This document shows positions 13,407 to 20,423 of a stretch of DNA of 34,010 nt, piece by piece. How positions within the stretch are numbered: the first letter of the stretch is position 1; each line of letters starts with the position of its first letter. The position numbers and the translations under genes are program-made. Source of the stretch: a virus; the IMG/VR virus record IMGVR_UViG_3300020172_004712, positions 1 to 34,010 of that record; one strand, given 5' to 3'. The notes beneath the pieces are model-generated. The model saw only the letters and a program-made list of their open reading frames with translations, was not told where the DNA came from and did not search any database.

Positions 13407-14866
13407 TAGTCAAAACCTTCTCCACTTAATAGTTCTTGAAGATCTGTTGACTCTGAGTATGATTGATCACTAATGACTTCATAATCTTCATAGATTTTTT
13501 TTGCATCGTTATATCTCACTAAAGGTGGATCATACATAAATGCAGAACCAGTAATTCTGTTCTTAGGTATTTGAAGCTGCATTATATTTTCATCTTCTGT
13601 TTCATCATTTGAAGCCAAACGTTTTTCTGTGATGAAAATTGTAACTGCGCACTTTTGCTGGATGGCCAAAGATCCACCTGTATCTGACTGCTGAACAACT
13701 TCTCTTTTTTCTTTCATTCTGTTTGAGTTTTCTTGAGCTGTGATGATCATGGCGCAGTTCATATCTCTAGCAAGCTTTTCTAATCTAACCATCATTTCTT
13801 CAAACTCGCCCCATCTTGGCTTACCTTTGCCACTGCCACGAGTAAACATAGATTGGATAGTGTCGATGATAACTACGTCTGGCATGTCTCCAGTATGACC
13901 TATCAAATCTCTTAACCAAAATTCAAGATCTTCAAAATATGGAGTTTCAGGATCATGGCGGACCATTAATCTATCCCCCCACTCTTCAAGTTTTGATTTA
14001 AATTTAGCCAAATAAAACTGTTTCTTTTCTTCGCTCCATTTATGAGCTTCTGAATAAACATTTTCACCAATGATTTGGGTCATAAGAATTCTCTCCCAGT
14101 GACCTAAGGCTTCTTCAAAGTTTACATATAAAACTCTATAGCCAGTATCCAGCCAATTATTAGCTAGGCACTTAGCAAAGGTACTCTTACCCTTGCCTGA
14201 GGGTGCGATAATTGCGTGTACAGCGCCCTTAAAGAATCCACCCTCATCTGTGTATCCCATAGCCCTATTGAGGGCTTTAAATTGCGTTGGCACAAAATCA
14301 GGTATGTCTAGCAAACGATCAGCTCTATTTAGAATGTCATTAGCTGTAGTCAATTTACTAAAGGGGTCGTACTTAATTTGATTTTCAAGATCCTTAATTA
14401 AGGATGTCAAATCATTAATTCGATTAATATCTTCTTGTGATTTCAAACCTTTTTTGTTAATAAGTATTTGAAGTTCTTGAAGATTAAGAATTTGTTTACG
14501 CTTATTTGCTTTATGCTTTATTAATTCAACAACTGATTCTTTTGTAGAAGAATCCAGACTAAGAATATAATCTATCATTATACCTACGCCGGAAGAACCG
14601 CCAAGTGCGTCATAGATATCTGTCTCGCTAGACAGCCATGACTTAAAAGCTATTGGATCAACTATGTCTAAATTAGTTGCTCGATAAAAACCAAGGAGCG
14701 CACCATAAAATTCATGGATTCCTTTTTCCCCATGAATCATACCAACTATATCTTGTGAAAGATTCTCGTCAAAATAGGATATCGCACCTTGCTCTTTCAA
14801 GCAGAGTGCGAATGCCTGGTATTCTAGTGGAGTTTCTTGTGATTCTTCTATATCTTCAAGTGCCAT
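13406..14866 (-). CDS. Replicative DNA helicase, DnaB-like (486 aa)
   Basis: Predicted hexameric 5'-3' helicase. The N-terminal helical domain (about 1-120) is followed by a linker and a RecA-type motor: Walker A APSGKGKST (221-229), catalytic glutamate in NFEEAL (E251), Walker B VVIIDTIQS, sensor-like IITAQEN, and an arginine-rich loop near KNRITGSAF. The length fits DnaB. It has the shorter phage-type core with weak N-terminal similarity to E. coli DnaB. Start ATG at 14866 overlaps the preceding stop as TGATG; a TTG one codon earlier is unlikely. It is in one operon with the primase and polymerase, which together make a near-complete replisome. Confidence 0.88.
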   Translation of the reverse strand: MALEDIEESQETPLEYQAFALCLKEQGAISYFDENLSQDIVGMIHGEKGIHEFYGALLGFYRATNLDIVDPIAFKSWLSSETDIYDALGGSSGVGIMIDYILSLDSSTKESVVELIKHKANKRKQILNLQELQILINKKGLKSQEDINRINDLTSLIKDLENQIKYDPFSKLTTANDILNRADRLLDIPDFVPTQFKALNRAMGYTDEGGFFKGAVHAIIAPSGKGKSTFAKCLANNWLDTGYRVLYVNFEEALGHWERILMTQIIGENVYSEAHKWSEEKKQFYLAKFKSKLEEWGDRLMVRHDPETPYFEDLEFWLRDLIGHTGDMPDVVIIDTIQSMFTRGSGKGKPRWGEFEEMMVRLEKLARDMNCAMIITAQENSNRMKEKREVVQQSDTGGSLAIQQKCAVTIFITEKRLASNDETEDENIMQLQIPKNRITGSAFMYDPPLVRYNDAKKIYEDYEVISDQSYSESTDLQELLSGEGFD

Positions 14867-15501
14867 CAATTTTTAGAGCCTTTTAGTTTGCGGTAAAGAT
14901 TCTTTTTATACTCTGAATTTTTCTTTTTCATTTCCTGATAATAATTAGAAGTTGTAATACTTGCTTTATTATTATCTTTCTTGCTATCTGGACTACTTCT
15001 AATAGCTTCCAGCATCCTATTATACACGCTGCTCTCAGTTAAAGAGTCATTATAGCGGAAAACAATTAACGCAATTCCATTATCCTTGCACCACTGTGCC
15101 TTAATGATATCTCTTCTTTGCGCTTCTTCAAATTCATATTTTGATTCAAAAAATCTAGATGTATAAAAGAAGTGTTGACGGCCATGGTATTCAGCAGCTA
15201 TTCCATATGAGGGGCAATAGACATCTAGTCGAAGTTTCTCGCCAATATGGAATTCATTAACTACGTCTTCTCCTGGCAAAAGTTTCTTCATTATCATTGT
15301 CAGAGCAGTTTGACCACGTGACATTTTCTTTTTAGAATCTTTTAACCAATTTAATCCAAGATAATTAATCTTTTTATTTATCTCAGATATTGGAACGTCA
15401 AGTTCTTTTGCTATTTGATTTATTGAATAATTGGTATCAAATAAAAGATCTACTAAAAATTCAATATCATCATCTTGTATTTTTTTATAATTATCTTTCA
15501 T
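14866..15501 (-). CDS. HTH plus DUF559/Vsr-like nuclease domain protein (211 aa)
   Basis: Residues about 24-55 (TNYSINQIAKELDVPISEIN) read as a helix-turn-helix. A nuclease-like core follows: NEFHIGEKLRLDVYCP with E83 and D93, then GIAAEYHGRQHFF with E104 and the QH pair at 109-110, then RDIIKAQWCKDNGI. This is the layout of Vsr-like and DUF559-type PD-(D/E)XK proteins. The C-terminal 40 residues are basic. It could be a DNA-binding endonuclease in recombination or repair, or a free-standing homing-type enzyme. ATG at 15501 is chosen; a TTG at 15522 has no ribosome site. Confidence 0.72.
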   Translation of the reverse strand: MKDNYKKIQDDDIEFLVDLLFDTNYSINQIAKELDVPISEINKKINYLGLNWLKDSKKKMSRGQTALTMIMKKLLPGEDVVNEFHIGEKLRLDVYCPSYGIAAEYHGRQHFFYTSRFFESKYEFEEAQRRDIIKAQWCKDNGIALIVFRYNDSLTESSVYNRMLEAIRSSPDSKKDNNKASITTSNYYQEMKKKNSEYKKNLYRKLKGSKN

Positions 15502-16138
15502 TAGTACTGTTGTGAAATGCAACCTTGCTCAATGACAAAGTTTTGCCAGTATCAATTATGGATATATTTAGATTATCCCACATTTTATTCATCAAAGCTA
15601 AGCCAAAAACACCACAATCTAAAAGGCAGTAATCTACTTCGTTTTCCATTTCGGCCAACTGTGCGTAGACGCTATCTAATTTTTCATGATAATTATTATA
15701 TGGAACATTGATAATATGAGTATCAAATCCAAAGTGGCGTTGAGCCAGTTTCTTATCATGGAGTGTGACGATAACTTTTGGAGTATTTCTAATATAGAAA
15801 TCAATTACTGCGTTATAGGCATCTTTGTTATTCAGATAAAAGTATTCAAATACATTTGAATAGTAATATTCAAAGTTTTTGTTCAATCCAATTTTAAAGT
15901 GTCTTCCATTTTCAATGTCGGAAACTAGAGTGTGGGAAATTGCTTTCATAATTCTCTTGTCATTATTTTTTAATGAAGAGATAATATTCTTAGCAAAATT
16001 AGCTGGAAACGGATTCTCACTATTCTTACTTAAAGCAACTATAGAAGATTTAGGAACATTAATGTAACTAAACTTTTCTTTTTTACCCATTGCCGAAGTA
16101 AGATTTCTAAGTGAATCTGTTGGATTAAGAAATGTCAT
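15491..16138 (-). CDS. Unknown protein, possibly GT-D-like (215 aa)
   Basis: No family can be assigned with confidence. The C-terminal part (VDYCLLDCGVFGLALMNKM then NISIIDTGKTLSL) has alternating strand, glycine turn, helix and strand as in Rossmann-like folds, and recalls bacterial GT-D (DUF1792) glycosyltransferases, where a final D-x-G pairs with a glycine loop. The gene lies directly downstream of a family-2 glycosyltransferase, which makes a sugar-related role plausible. A clear AGGAGA ribosome site precedes the ATG. Its end overlaps the HTH-nuclease gene by 11 bases. Confidence 0.55.
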   Translation of the reverse strand: MTFLNPTDSLRNLTSAMGKKEKFSYINVPKSSIVALSKNSENPFPANFAKNIISSLKNNDKRIMKAISHTLVSDIENGRHFKIGLNKNFEYYYSNVFEYFYLNNKDAYNAVIDFYIRNTPKVIVTLHDKKLAQRHFGFDTHIINVPYNNYHEKLDSVYAQLAEMENEVDYCLLDCGVFGLALMNKMWDNLNISIIDTGKTLSLSKVAFHNSTNER

Positions 16139-16149
16139 TTTATCTCCTA

Positions 16150-16842
16150 TTAAATTCCGAATGAACCCCAGTTAATCAAAACTGGTTTTTCATCTACGAT
16201 TGAATTGATATGATCTAATTGATGAAAGGCTCCACCGTCTAGTTGTGAATATCGCTGATGCTTAGAAATTTTATCTTCATCTCTAATATAGCCAAGGTGT
16301 TGCATTACGAGTTTAGAACCAACCCAGTAATTTTTTCTAGCGATCATATCACCTACATAAGTAGGTTCAGATCCACACGCCAGCTGCCTATTATTGAACC
16401 CACCATTTTCTAGGTATCTGAATATTCTAGTACTATTATTTGGTGTCCATAGTTTATCAACTCTATACTGAGTTTCATTCCACATATGATAGAAGCGGAC
16501 ATTCACTACATCAAAAGGAGATGTATTTAAAACATCTCTAATTGGAGCGTCATCTAAATGATAAAGCTTTTCATCGCAGTCAATAGCTACGACCCAATCT
16601 CCAACACTAGCAAATTTTTCCAGATTACCCCAGGCAAAGGCTCTTAATTTTCCTTCATGAACATTGAAAAGTTGTTCAGGTGTTTGAAAAACTTCAGCGT
16701 ACTTTGCTGCTATTTCAGGAGTATTATCAGTTGAACAATCATCTGTAAATATTATTTTATCAACTTGAGTTGACAATCTTTGCAAAACATCTTCCAAAAA
16801 TCTAGAAGATTCATTTCTACCAATCATTTGTGCAATGATCAT
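16150..16842 (-). CDS. Glycosyltransferase, family 2 (GT-A fold), 230 aa
   Basis: Transfers a sugar from a nucleotide sugar to an unknown acceptor. N-terminal IIAQMIGRNESSRFLEDVL followed by IIFTDDCSTDNTPEIA is the nucleotide-binding half. VVAIDCDEKLY holds the DxD-type metal site (DCD). Middle segments such as RIFRYLENGG fit the acceptor part. ATG at 16842 is chosen for its AAGG site; an upstream in-frame extension would read through the 13-bp hairpin at 16865-16897. Substrate and acceptor (virion protein, modified DNA base or host surface sugar) cannot be told. Another GT-2 lies at 18356-19147. Confidence 0.82.
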   Translation of the reverse strand: MIIAQMIGRNESSRFLEDVLQRLSTQVDKIIFTDDCSTDNTPEIAAKYAEVFQTPEQLFNVHEGKLRAFAWGNLEKFASVGDWVVAIDCDEKLYHLDDAPIRDVLNTSPFDVVNVRFYHMWNETQYRVDKLWTPNNSTRIFRYLENGGFNNRQLACGSEPTYVGDMIARKNYWVGSKLVMQHLGYIRDEDKISKHQRYSQLDGGAFHQLDHINSIVDEKPVLINWGSFGI

Positions 16843-16864
16843 TTTTTTTTCCTTACCTTTAAAT

Positions 16865-16897
16865 GAGATTGAGGGGGGTTTTATCCCCCTCAATCTC
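16865..16897. terminator. Perfect 13-bp hairpin, partial terminator or processing site
   Basis: GAGATTGAGGGGG (16865-16877) pairs perfectly with CCCCCTCAATCTC (16885-16897) around a 7-base loop. It lies 37 bases downstream of the 63-aa gene and 23 bases upstream of the glycosyltransferase start. No T-run follows in the leftward direction (next bases ATTTAAAGG), so it would terminate only weakly; stabilising the 3' end of the short upstream mRNA or marking an RNase cut site is equally possible. Confidence 0.7.
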
Positions 16898-16933
16898 TGT
16901 CCAATAATTACTTAGAGACTTTATTGACGAAGG

Positions 16934-17125
16934 TCAGTCGACCATCTGTTCACGAGCCTCAACAGCCGAGATTCGCTCAGTCTCTACTTCTCTGTAGAGC
17001 ATCTCTCCAAGAGATGAACGACGATTGCTTGAACTTGTTGCAATCTTCTCTGCGTCTGTTTTGTTGTTAGCCTTCACGAGCGAAGTTGTTGTTACTGTGA
17101 AGTACTTGAACTTGTTATCTGACAT
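16934..17125 (-). CDS. Small, probably highly expressed protein, 63 aa
   Basis: Begins MSDNKFKYFTVTTTSLVKAN, a beta-strand-like opening followed by a helix (NKTDAEKIATSS), a serine/arginine patch (SSSNRRSSLG) and an acidic helix (REVETERISAVEAREQM). Codons are unusually rich in C- and G-ending forms (AAC, TTC, CTC, GAG), like the plus-strand gene at 5306. It has a good AAAGG ribosome site, its own candidate promoter (17170-17199) and a hairpin behind it, all pointing to strong separate expression. The strand-helix layout recalls small DpnD/PcfM-type proteins, but this is weak. Function unknown. Confidence 0.75.
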   Translation of the reverse strand: MSDNKFKYFTVTTTSLVKANNKTDAEKIATSSSNRRSSLGEMLYREVETERISAVEAREQMVD

Positions 17126-17140
17126 TGGTATTACCTTTCA

Positions 17141-17545
17141 TTAATTTGATGGATAATTGGTTGCGATATATTCTATCGCATCTTGCATTGTTGATGCAAG
17201 TTTCGTTGCCATATACTTTAGGTAAACTCTGTTCTTATTAGAGTCACAGCAAAAAACTACTGCTGGCTGATTATTGAATTTAGCCCAAGCCAATTCAAAG
17301 TCAGTTCCTATATATGCGCGATCTTGTAACATATATTCTACCAGAATAATATCTGCTCTGCGTTGCATGAACAAATTTTTCTCAACAATTTCTTCTGGTG
17401 TTTCGTACCCTTGATCTACAATAGTAGTTGGATCTAATACGTCATAGCCTGCAAGATGCAGTCCTTTAGTTGCGGATTTACGCCAAAAGCGTCCATAATC
17501 CTCAACCCCCTCAATTGCTCCGGAAAGAAATACTTTAAGCGGCAT
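17141..17545 (-). CDS. Nucleoside 2-deoxyribosyltransferase-like protein (134 aa)
   Basis: A small Rossmann-like protein. Signatures: VFLSGAIEGVEDYGRFWR near the N-terminus, YDVLDPTT (34-41), RADIILVEYM with D65 and YIGTDFELAWA with E84 as the likely nucleophile. These match the nucleoside deoxyribosyltransferase superfamily, which exchanges or removes bases from deoxynucleosides. It may salvage nucleosides or hydrolyse modified nucleotides. The ATG has AGGA eight bases upstream and overlaps the preceding gene by 11 bases. It also contains the internal promoter for the 63-aa gene in its last 60 bases. Confidence 0.78.
   Translation of the reverse strand: MPLKVFLSGAIEGVEDYGRFWRKSATKGLHLAGYDVLDPTTIVDQGYETPEEIVEKNLFMQRRADIILVEYMLQDRAYIGTDFELAWAKFNNQPAVVFCCDSNKNRVYLKYMATKLASTMQDAIEYIATNYPSN
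17170..17199 (-). promoter_or_regulatory. Internal promoter for the 63-aa gene
   Basis: On the minus strand TTGCAT (17199-17194), 18 bases, then TAGAAT (17175-17170), inside the 3' end of the deoxyribosyltransferase-like gene. The -35 box is identical to that of both promoters at 5235-5298 and is likewise paired with an inverted ATGCAA copy, here five bases downstream. Expected start near 17163, leader about 38 bases. Confidence 0.6.
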
Positions 17546-17954
17546 ATACTAATCCTGGCCAATAGTATTCTAAGTCATTTGGTTCGTCAAAATATTGCGA
17601 ATAATATTTAAAGTCTTTACGAAGAAGATTTGATCTATGAGATCTATGGAATTCTTCATTACCAAACCAAGCTGGCATTACTACAGTGCTTGGATCTATC
17701 TCTTCATACTGCATATTGTTCTTATATCCTCTATTGGCCCATTCTCGGATAGTCATATTTTGATATAACTTTAGAGCAGATTCATAACCAGTCCACATCA
17801 ATGTTACTGGATGATTTCTCCAGCCTTTTGTGGATGTTCTTTCTAGGAGTATATTGAGGACTTGGAATGTTTCAACACGTTGCTTTCCAAGACGACGATA
17901 ATCTAATACTTCTACAGATTTCTTAAAGTCTGCGTATGGTAGAAATGTCTGCAC
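17535..17954 (-). CDS. Pyrimidine-dimer glycosylase-like (MSMEG_6728-type) protein
   Basis: 139 aa. MQTFLPYADFKKSVEVLDYR, then RLGKQRVETFQVLN and WRNHPVTLMWTGYESAL match a small family common in actinobacteria and their phages (MSMEG_6728-type), related to T4 endonuclease V. That enzyme removes UV-induced pyrimidine dimers. The relation to a proven repair enzyme is by recalled family, not by an identified active-site residue. GTG start at 17954 with AAGGA six bases upstream. It is next to a staphylococcal-nuclease-like gene, so the pair may serve DNA repair or breakdown. Confidence 0.75.
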   Translation of the reverse strand: MQTFLPYADFKKSVEVLDYRRLGKQRVETFQVLNILLERTSTKGWRNHPVTLMWTGYESALKLYQNMTIREWANRGYKNNMQYEEIDPSTVVMPAWFGNEEFHRSHRSNLLRKDFKYYSQYFDEPNDLEYYWPGLVYAA

Positions 17955-17955
17955 T

Positions 17956-18354
17956 TCAATCCTTTTTAAATTCGGTGAATGTTTTGTCGCCTACGCCAAA
18001 GTATTCTCTAGCAAGACCAGACGCTATTATAGCATCATTGAGGCACTCTCCGGTTGCATTCCATACTCGAGCTAAAACTCTCCCATACTTTTCATTCTTG
18101 TCAATAATGGTTTCTATCTTAACCTTATGGCTAGCGGCTGTTAACCATTGATCAGTAAATTCTTTTGCTGCTAAGCCCATTTTCTTTTCTTCAATATTCG
18201 TAGTGCGACTCTCTGGAGTATTTACCCCATAAAGACGAACTCTACCTCTTTTCAGAGTATCGAACCCTAAATCAATAACAATATCAAATGTATCGCCATC
18301 AACAACTTTTTTTACTTCTGCGTTATATATCCATGGATTTAATTTATCTGACAT
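17956..18354 (-). CDS. Staphylococcal nuclease-like (SNase/thermonuclease) protein
   Basis: OB-fold nuclease domain of 132 aa. KKVVDGDTFDI holds D21. RVRLYGVNTPES holds R40 and E48, counterparts of R35 and E43 in the staphylococcal enzyme. EKYGRVLARVW holds R92, the counterpart of R87. The calcium ligand D40 of the family is N45 here (VNTPE for VDTPE), which could change metal use. No signal peptide is visible, so it would act inside the cell, for example in host DNA degradation or repair. It lies between the glycosylase-like gene and a glycosyltransferase. Confidence 0.85.
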   Translation of the reverse strand: MSDKLNPWIYNAEVKKVVDGDTFDIVIDLGFDTLKRGRVRLYGVNTPESRTTNIEEKKMGLAAKEFTDQWLTAASHKVKIETIIDKNEKYGRVLARVWNATGECLNDAIIASGLAREYFGVGDKTFTEFKKD

Positions 18355-18355
18355 C

Positions 18356-19147
18356 TTAATCTCTTTCTATTCCGATATAGTCGCATGCTTTGCGAAATAT
18401 TGCTTGACTTTCTTTAAACTTAGAATCTGCTTCTCCACCAACTGGTGAAGACTTGTGCCAGCTATGGCCAATCGATACACTCCCATCGTAGACTACATTA
18501 TAGCCTAGGTGTCTTGCAAAATAGGAGCACCATGTCTCCTCGTAATAGTGGGGAGTGGGGAGAAAAGCTCCTGCGGCATCCGGATACATTTCTCGGTACT
18601 GTGGGTGATTTGTTAATGCGTTCCAAACTTCTCTGCGGATAAAGTAAGCAGAGCCTGAAACTGTAACACATGGAACTCTGTCTTTATAGAGCTGGTCGTC
18701 AAAATCGCTTTGTCTCCAACCACGATGAGCTGGAGATGTATTAGTACCAACAATTCCCGCATGCGTTATTAATCCATTTTCATCTCTTTGCTTAGGACCA
18801 AGAATATGAATATCTGGATTCTCATCAAAAATTTGTTGAGCTCTTACCATAGAGCTACTAGTCATCCATACGTCAGCATTTAGTAGTGCAATCACGTCAG
18901 AGGAGCCTTCAGCTGCCAATTGATTGCAGGCTCCAGAATATCCTATATTATCATTGTGATAGAATTTATTAATTCTATATCTTTGATAATTATATTTTAA
19001 CCAACTAGCACTGTCGTCCTGCGAACCGTTATCTGCTATATATAAATTCCAAACCTTAGGGGTATCATGTAGATCACTGTGTAGGCAGTCTAAAAACCTA
19101 TTCAGCAATGGTCTTGTATTATAATTAATTACGCACAGATCTATCAA
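18356..19147 (-). CDS. Glycosyltransferase, family 2 (rhamnosyltransferase-like), 263 aa
   Basis: MIDLCVINYNTRPLLNRFL, then LYIADNGSQDDSASWL and NIGYSGACNQLA are the classic GT-2 nucleotide-sugar part. IALLNADVWM carries the DxD-like metal site (NAD). ILGPKQRDENG and SGSAYFIRREVW follow, as in WcaE/rhamnosyltransferase-type enzymes. TTG start at 19147 forms a TTGA overlap with the upstream stop and has GGAG seven bases upstream. Acceptor unknown. With the gene at 16150 it makes two clear sugar transferases within a nucleotide metabolism and repair region. Confidence 0.85.
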   Translation of the reverse strand: MIDLCVINYNTRPLLNRFLDCLHSDLHDTPKVWNLYIADNGSQDDSASWLKYNYQRYRINKFYHNDNIGYSGACNQLAAEGSSDVIALLNADVWMTSSSMVRAQQIFDENPDIHILGPKQRDENGLITHAGIVGTNTSPAHRGWRQSDFDDQLYKDRVPCVTVSGSAYFIRREVWNALTNHPQYREMYPDAAGAFLPTPHYYEETWCSYFARHLGYNVVYDGSVSIGHSWHKSSPVGGEADSKFKESQAIFRKACDYIGIERD

Positions 19148-19398
19148 TTTATTTCTCCAAATTCAATTACCGCATCAAAAGCGGATGTGGGACTTAATCC
19201 GAATTCTACTAAAGACAAGAATTCTTGTTCTATATCAAATAATAAATCGGAGTCATAAAACTCTTTCAATCTATTTTTATATTGATACACAGTTGGATCT
19301 TTTTTCTTGGGCTTTAAAGAATTAATAGATTTATTTCTAGCAATTGAAACACCCAAAAGAAAAGAGCTAATCAAGAAAGTAATTTTACCATTCTTCAT
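19144..19398 (-). CDS. Hypothetical protein with N-terminal hydrophobic segment (84 aa)
   Basis: Begins MKNGKITFLISSFLLGVSIA, a likely signal anchor or short membrane helix, followed by a lysine-rich stretch (KPKKKDPTVYQYKNR) and an acidic helical tail (FDIEQEFLSLVEFG). ATG at 19398 is chosen because it starts the hydrophobic segment; an in-frame ATG at 19431 lacks a ribosome site, and neither has a good one. It overlaps the 72-aa gene upstream and ends in a TTGA junction with the glycosyltransferase. Family unknown. Confidence 0.55.
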   Translation of the reverse strand: MKNGKITFLISSFLLGVSIARNKSINSLKPKKKDPTVYQYKNRLKEFYDSDLLFDIEQEFLSLVEFGLSPTSAFDAVIEFGEIN

Positions 19399-19603
19399 AT
19401 TCAGTATCTGATTCATTGTAGTGATTTTCATTAGCTTGAAATCTTATATGATCTGCTATTTCTCTAAATGAATCTGAATGTTCATCTTGATGTTCAGTAG
19501 CTAAATAGTCATATGTTTCAGCTATGTGCATAGCTAACTCATGGCTAACTACTATTGCAGTTTCCCCTACATTTAATTTTACTGAAATTTTTTTCTTACT
19601 CAT
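19385..19603 (-). CDS. Hypothetical protein, 72 aa
   Basis: Begins MSKKKISVKLNVGETAIVVS: a beta-rich start, then a helix (HELAMHIAETYDYLATEHQ) and a histidine- and glutamate-rich acidic end. The HELAMH and HEL-like pattern resembles a zinc motif (HExxH) only loosely and lacks its second histidine spacing, so no protease is claimed. ATG at 19603 has AAGGAAG seven bases upstream; a longer frame to 19633 is less likely. Overlaps its neighbours by 8 and 14 bases. Confidence 0.6.
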   Translation of the reverse strand: MSKKKISVKLNVGETAIVVSHELAMHIAETYDYLATEHQDEHSDSFREIADHIRFQANENHYNESDTEYEEW

Positions 19604-19817
19604 TTGCTTCCTTGTCATTACTTTCTTGCTCATTACTTACTTTATATAAACAGATATTATCAGTGTCTGGTTCAAATGTTACAAAAAATATATTCTTATC
19701 CTCCAAAGACATTCCTTCAGGAGGAGGACTATCGAGTGCTATTTTTTTAGATGAACATCCGTAAACTTGACTATGATTTTTATATACTACCATATAATTC
19801 AGTTTAGCTGCTGGCAT
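19596..19817 (-). CDS. Hypothetical protein, 73 aa
   Basis: Begins MPAAKLNYMVVYKNHSQVYG. Probably a small beta-rich domain with a polar acidic tail (NEQESNDKEANE). GAGGT lies seven bases before the ATG, and the gene overlaps the dCMP deaminase end by 14 bases. No motif or family recognised. Confidence 0.6.
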   Translation of the reverse strand: MPAAKLNYMVVYKNHSQVYGCSSKKIALDSPPPEGMSLEDKNIFFVTFEPDTDNICLYKVSNEQESNDKEANE

Positions 19818-20265
19818 TATTGACCTCGAATAAATTGATTGAACATTCTGATAAAAATTTCTTTACGTTGTCCCAATCCTTATAAGATTCATCATATAAG
19901 TAATAGACATTTTTTATTGTTGAATTAGCTATTAGTTTAGCGCAAGAAAAACATGGAGGACCATTTATGTATATTTTTTCTGGTCTACTAGAATAATCAG
20001 AATGAAGTAATGCATTAGCTTCGGCATGTACTGCTATGCAGTTATCATAGTTAGATCCACTAGGTGACTTCTCGGCTAGTCTAGGGCAACCGCCATCTTC
20101 ACAATGTTTCTTACCCCTAGGCCCACCATTATAGCCTACTCCAACTATATGTCCCTGCGCATCGACTAACACTGCTGAATATTTTCTTTTTCCACAAGTA
20201 GAAAAAATATTAGCTACGGCAGTACACATCTGCATGTACTGAATGTCTTTTCTTGTAACTGTCAT
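19804..20265 (-). CDS. dCMP deaminase (ComEB-like)
   Basis: Converts dCMP to dUMP, the substrate of thymidylate synthase, two genes upstream. The zinc site is complete: H80 and E82 in VHAEANAL, and C105 and C108 in PPCFSCAK. RKYSAVLVDAQGHIVGVGYN is the usual N-terminal strand pair, and a cysteine/histidine insert (KKHCEDGGCP, about 52-61) suggests the extra zinc seen in phage enzymes. 153 aa is typical. ATGA overlap with the 53-aa membrane protein. Confidence 0.9.
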   Translation of the reverse strand: MTVTRKDIQYMQMCTAVANIFSTCGKRKYSAVLVDAQGHIVGVGYNGGPRGKKHCEDGGCPRLAEKSPSGSNYDNCIAVHAEANALLHSDYSSRPEKIYINGPPCFSCAKLIANSTIKNVYYLYDESYKDWDNVKKFLSECSINLFEVNNASS

Positions 20266-20423
20266 AGAACTAATATAGCCGCAATTGCTGAAGCAAGTAT
20301 GGATATTGTAATTGTTATTTTCCTATTCTTTGCAATAGTTGCTGATTGAGACATGGACTGCATCGTAAATGCCCAATTAATAAATACTACAAATAAAATA
20401 ACTCTAACTGCGTCTATTATCAC
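20262..20423 (-). CDS. Two-helix membrane protein, 53 aa
   Basis: The frame opens MIIDAVRVILFVVFINWAFT and ends ISILASAIAAILVL: two hydrophobic helices joined by a short polar basic loop (SQSATIAKNRK). GTG start overlaps the ThyX stop as GTGA, and the stop overlaps the deaminase start as ATGA, so the gene fits its gap at both ends. Function unknown; location between two nucleotide enzymes is odd for a membrane protein. The size would also fit a small membrane-modifying protein. Confidence 0.65.
   Translation of the reverse strand: MIIDAVRVILFVVFINWAFTMQSMSQSATIAKNRKITITISILASAIAAILVL

Noticed and set aside
19385-19603. HELAMH as a metalloprotease HExxH motif
   Set aside because: The glutamate-xx-histidine order does not fit HExxH with correct spacing to a third ligand, and the protein is only 72 aa.
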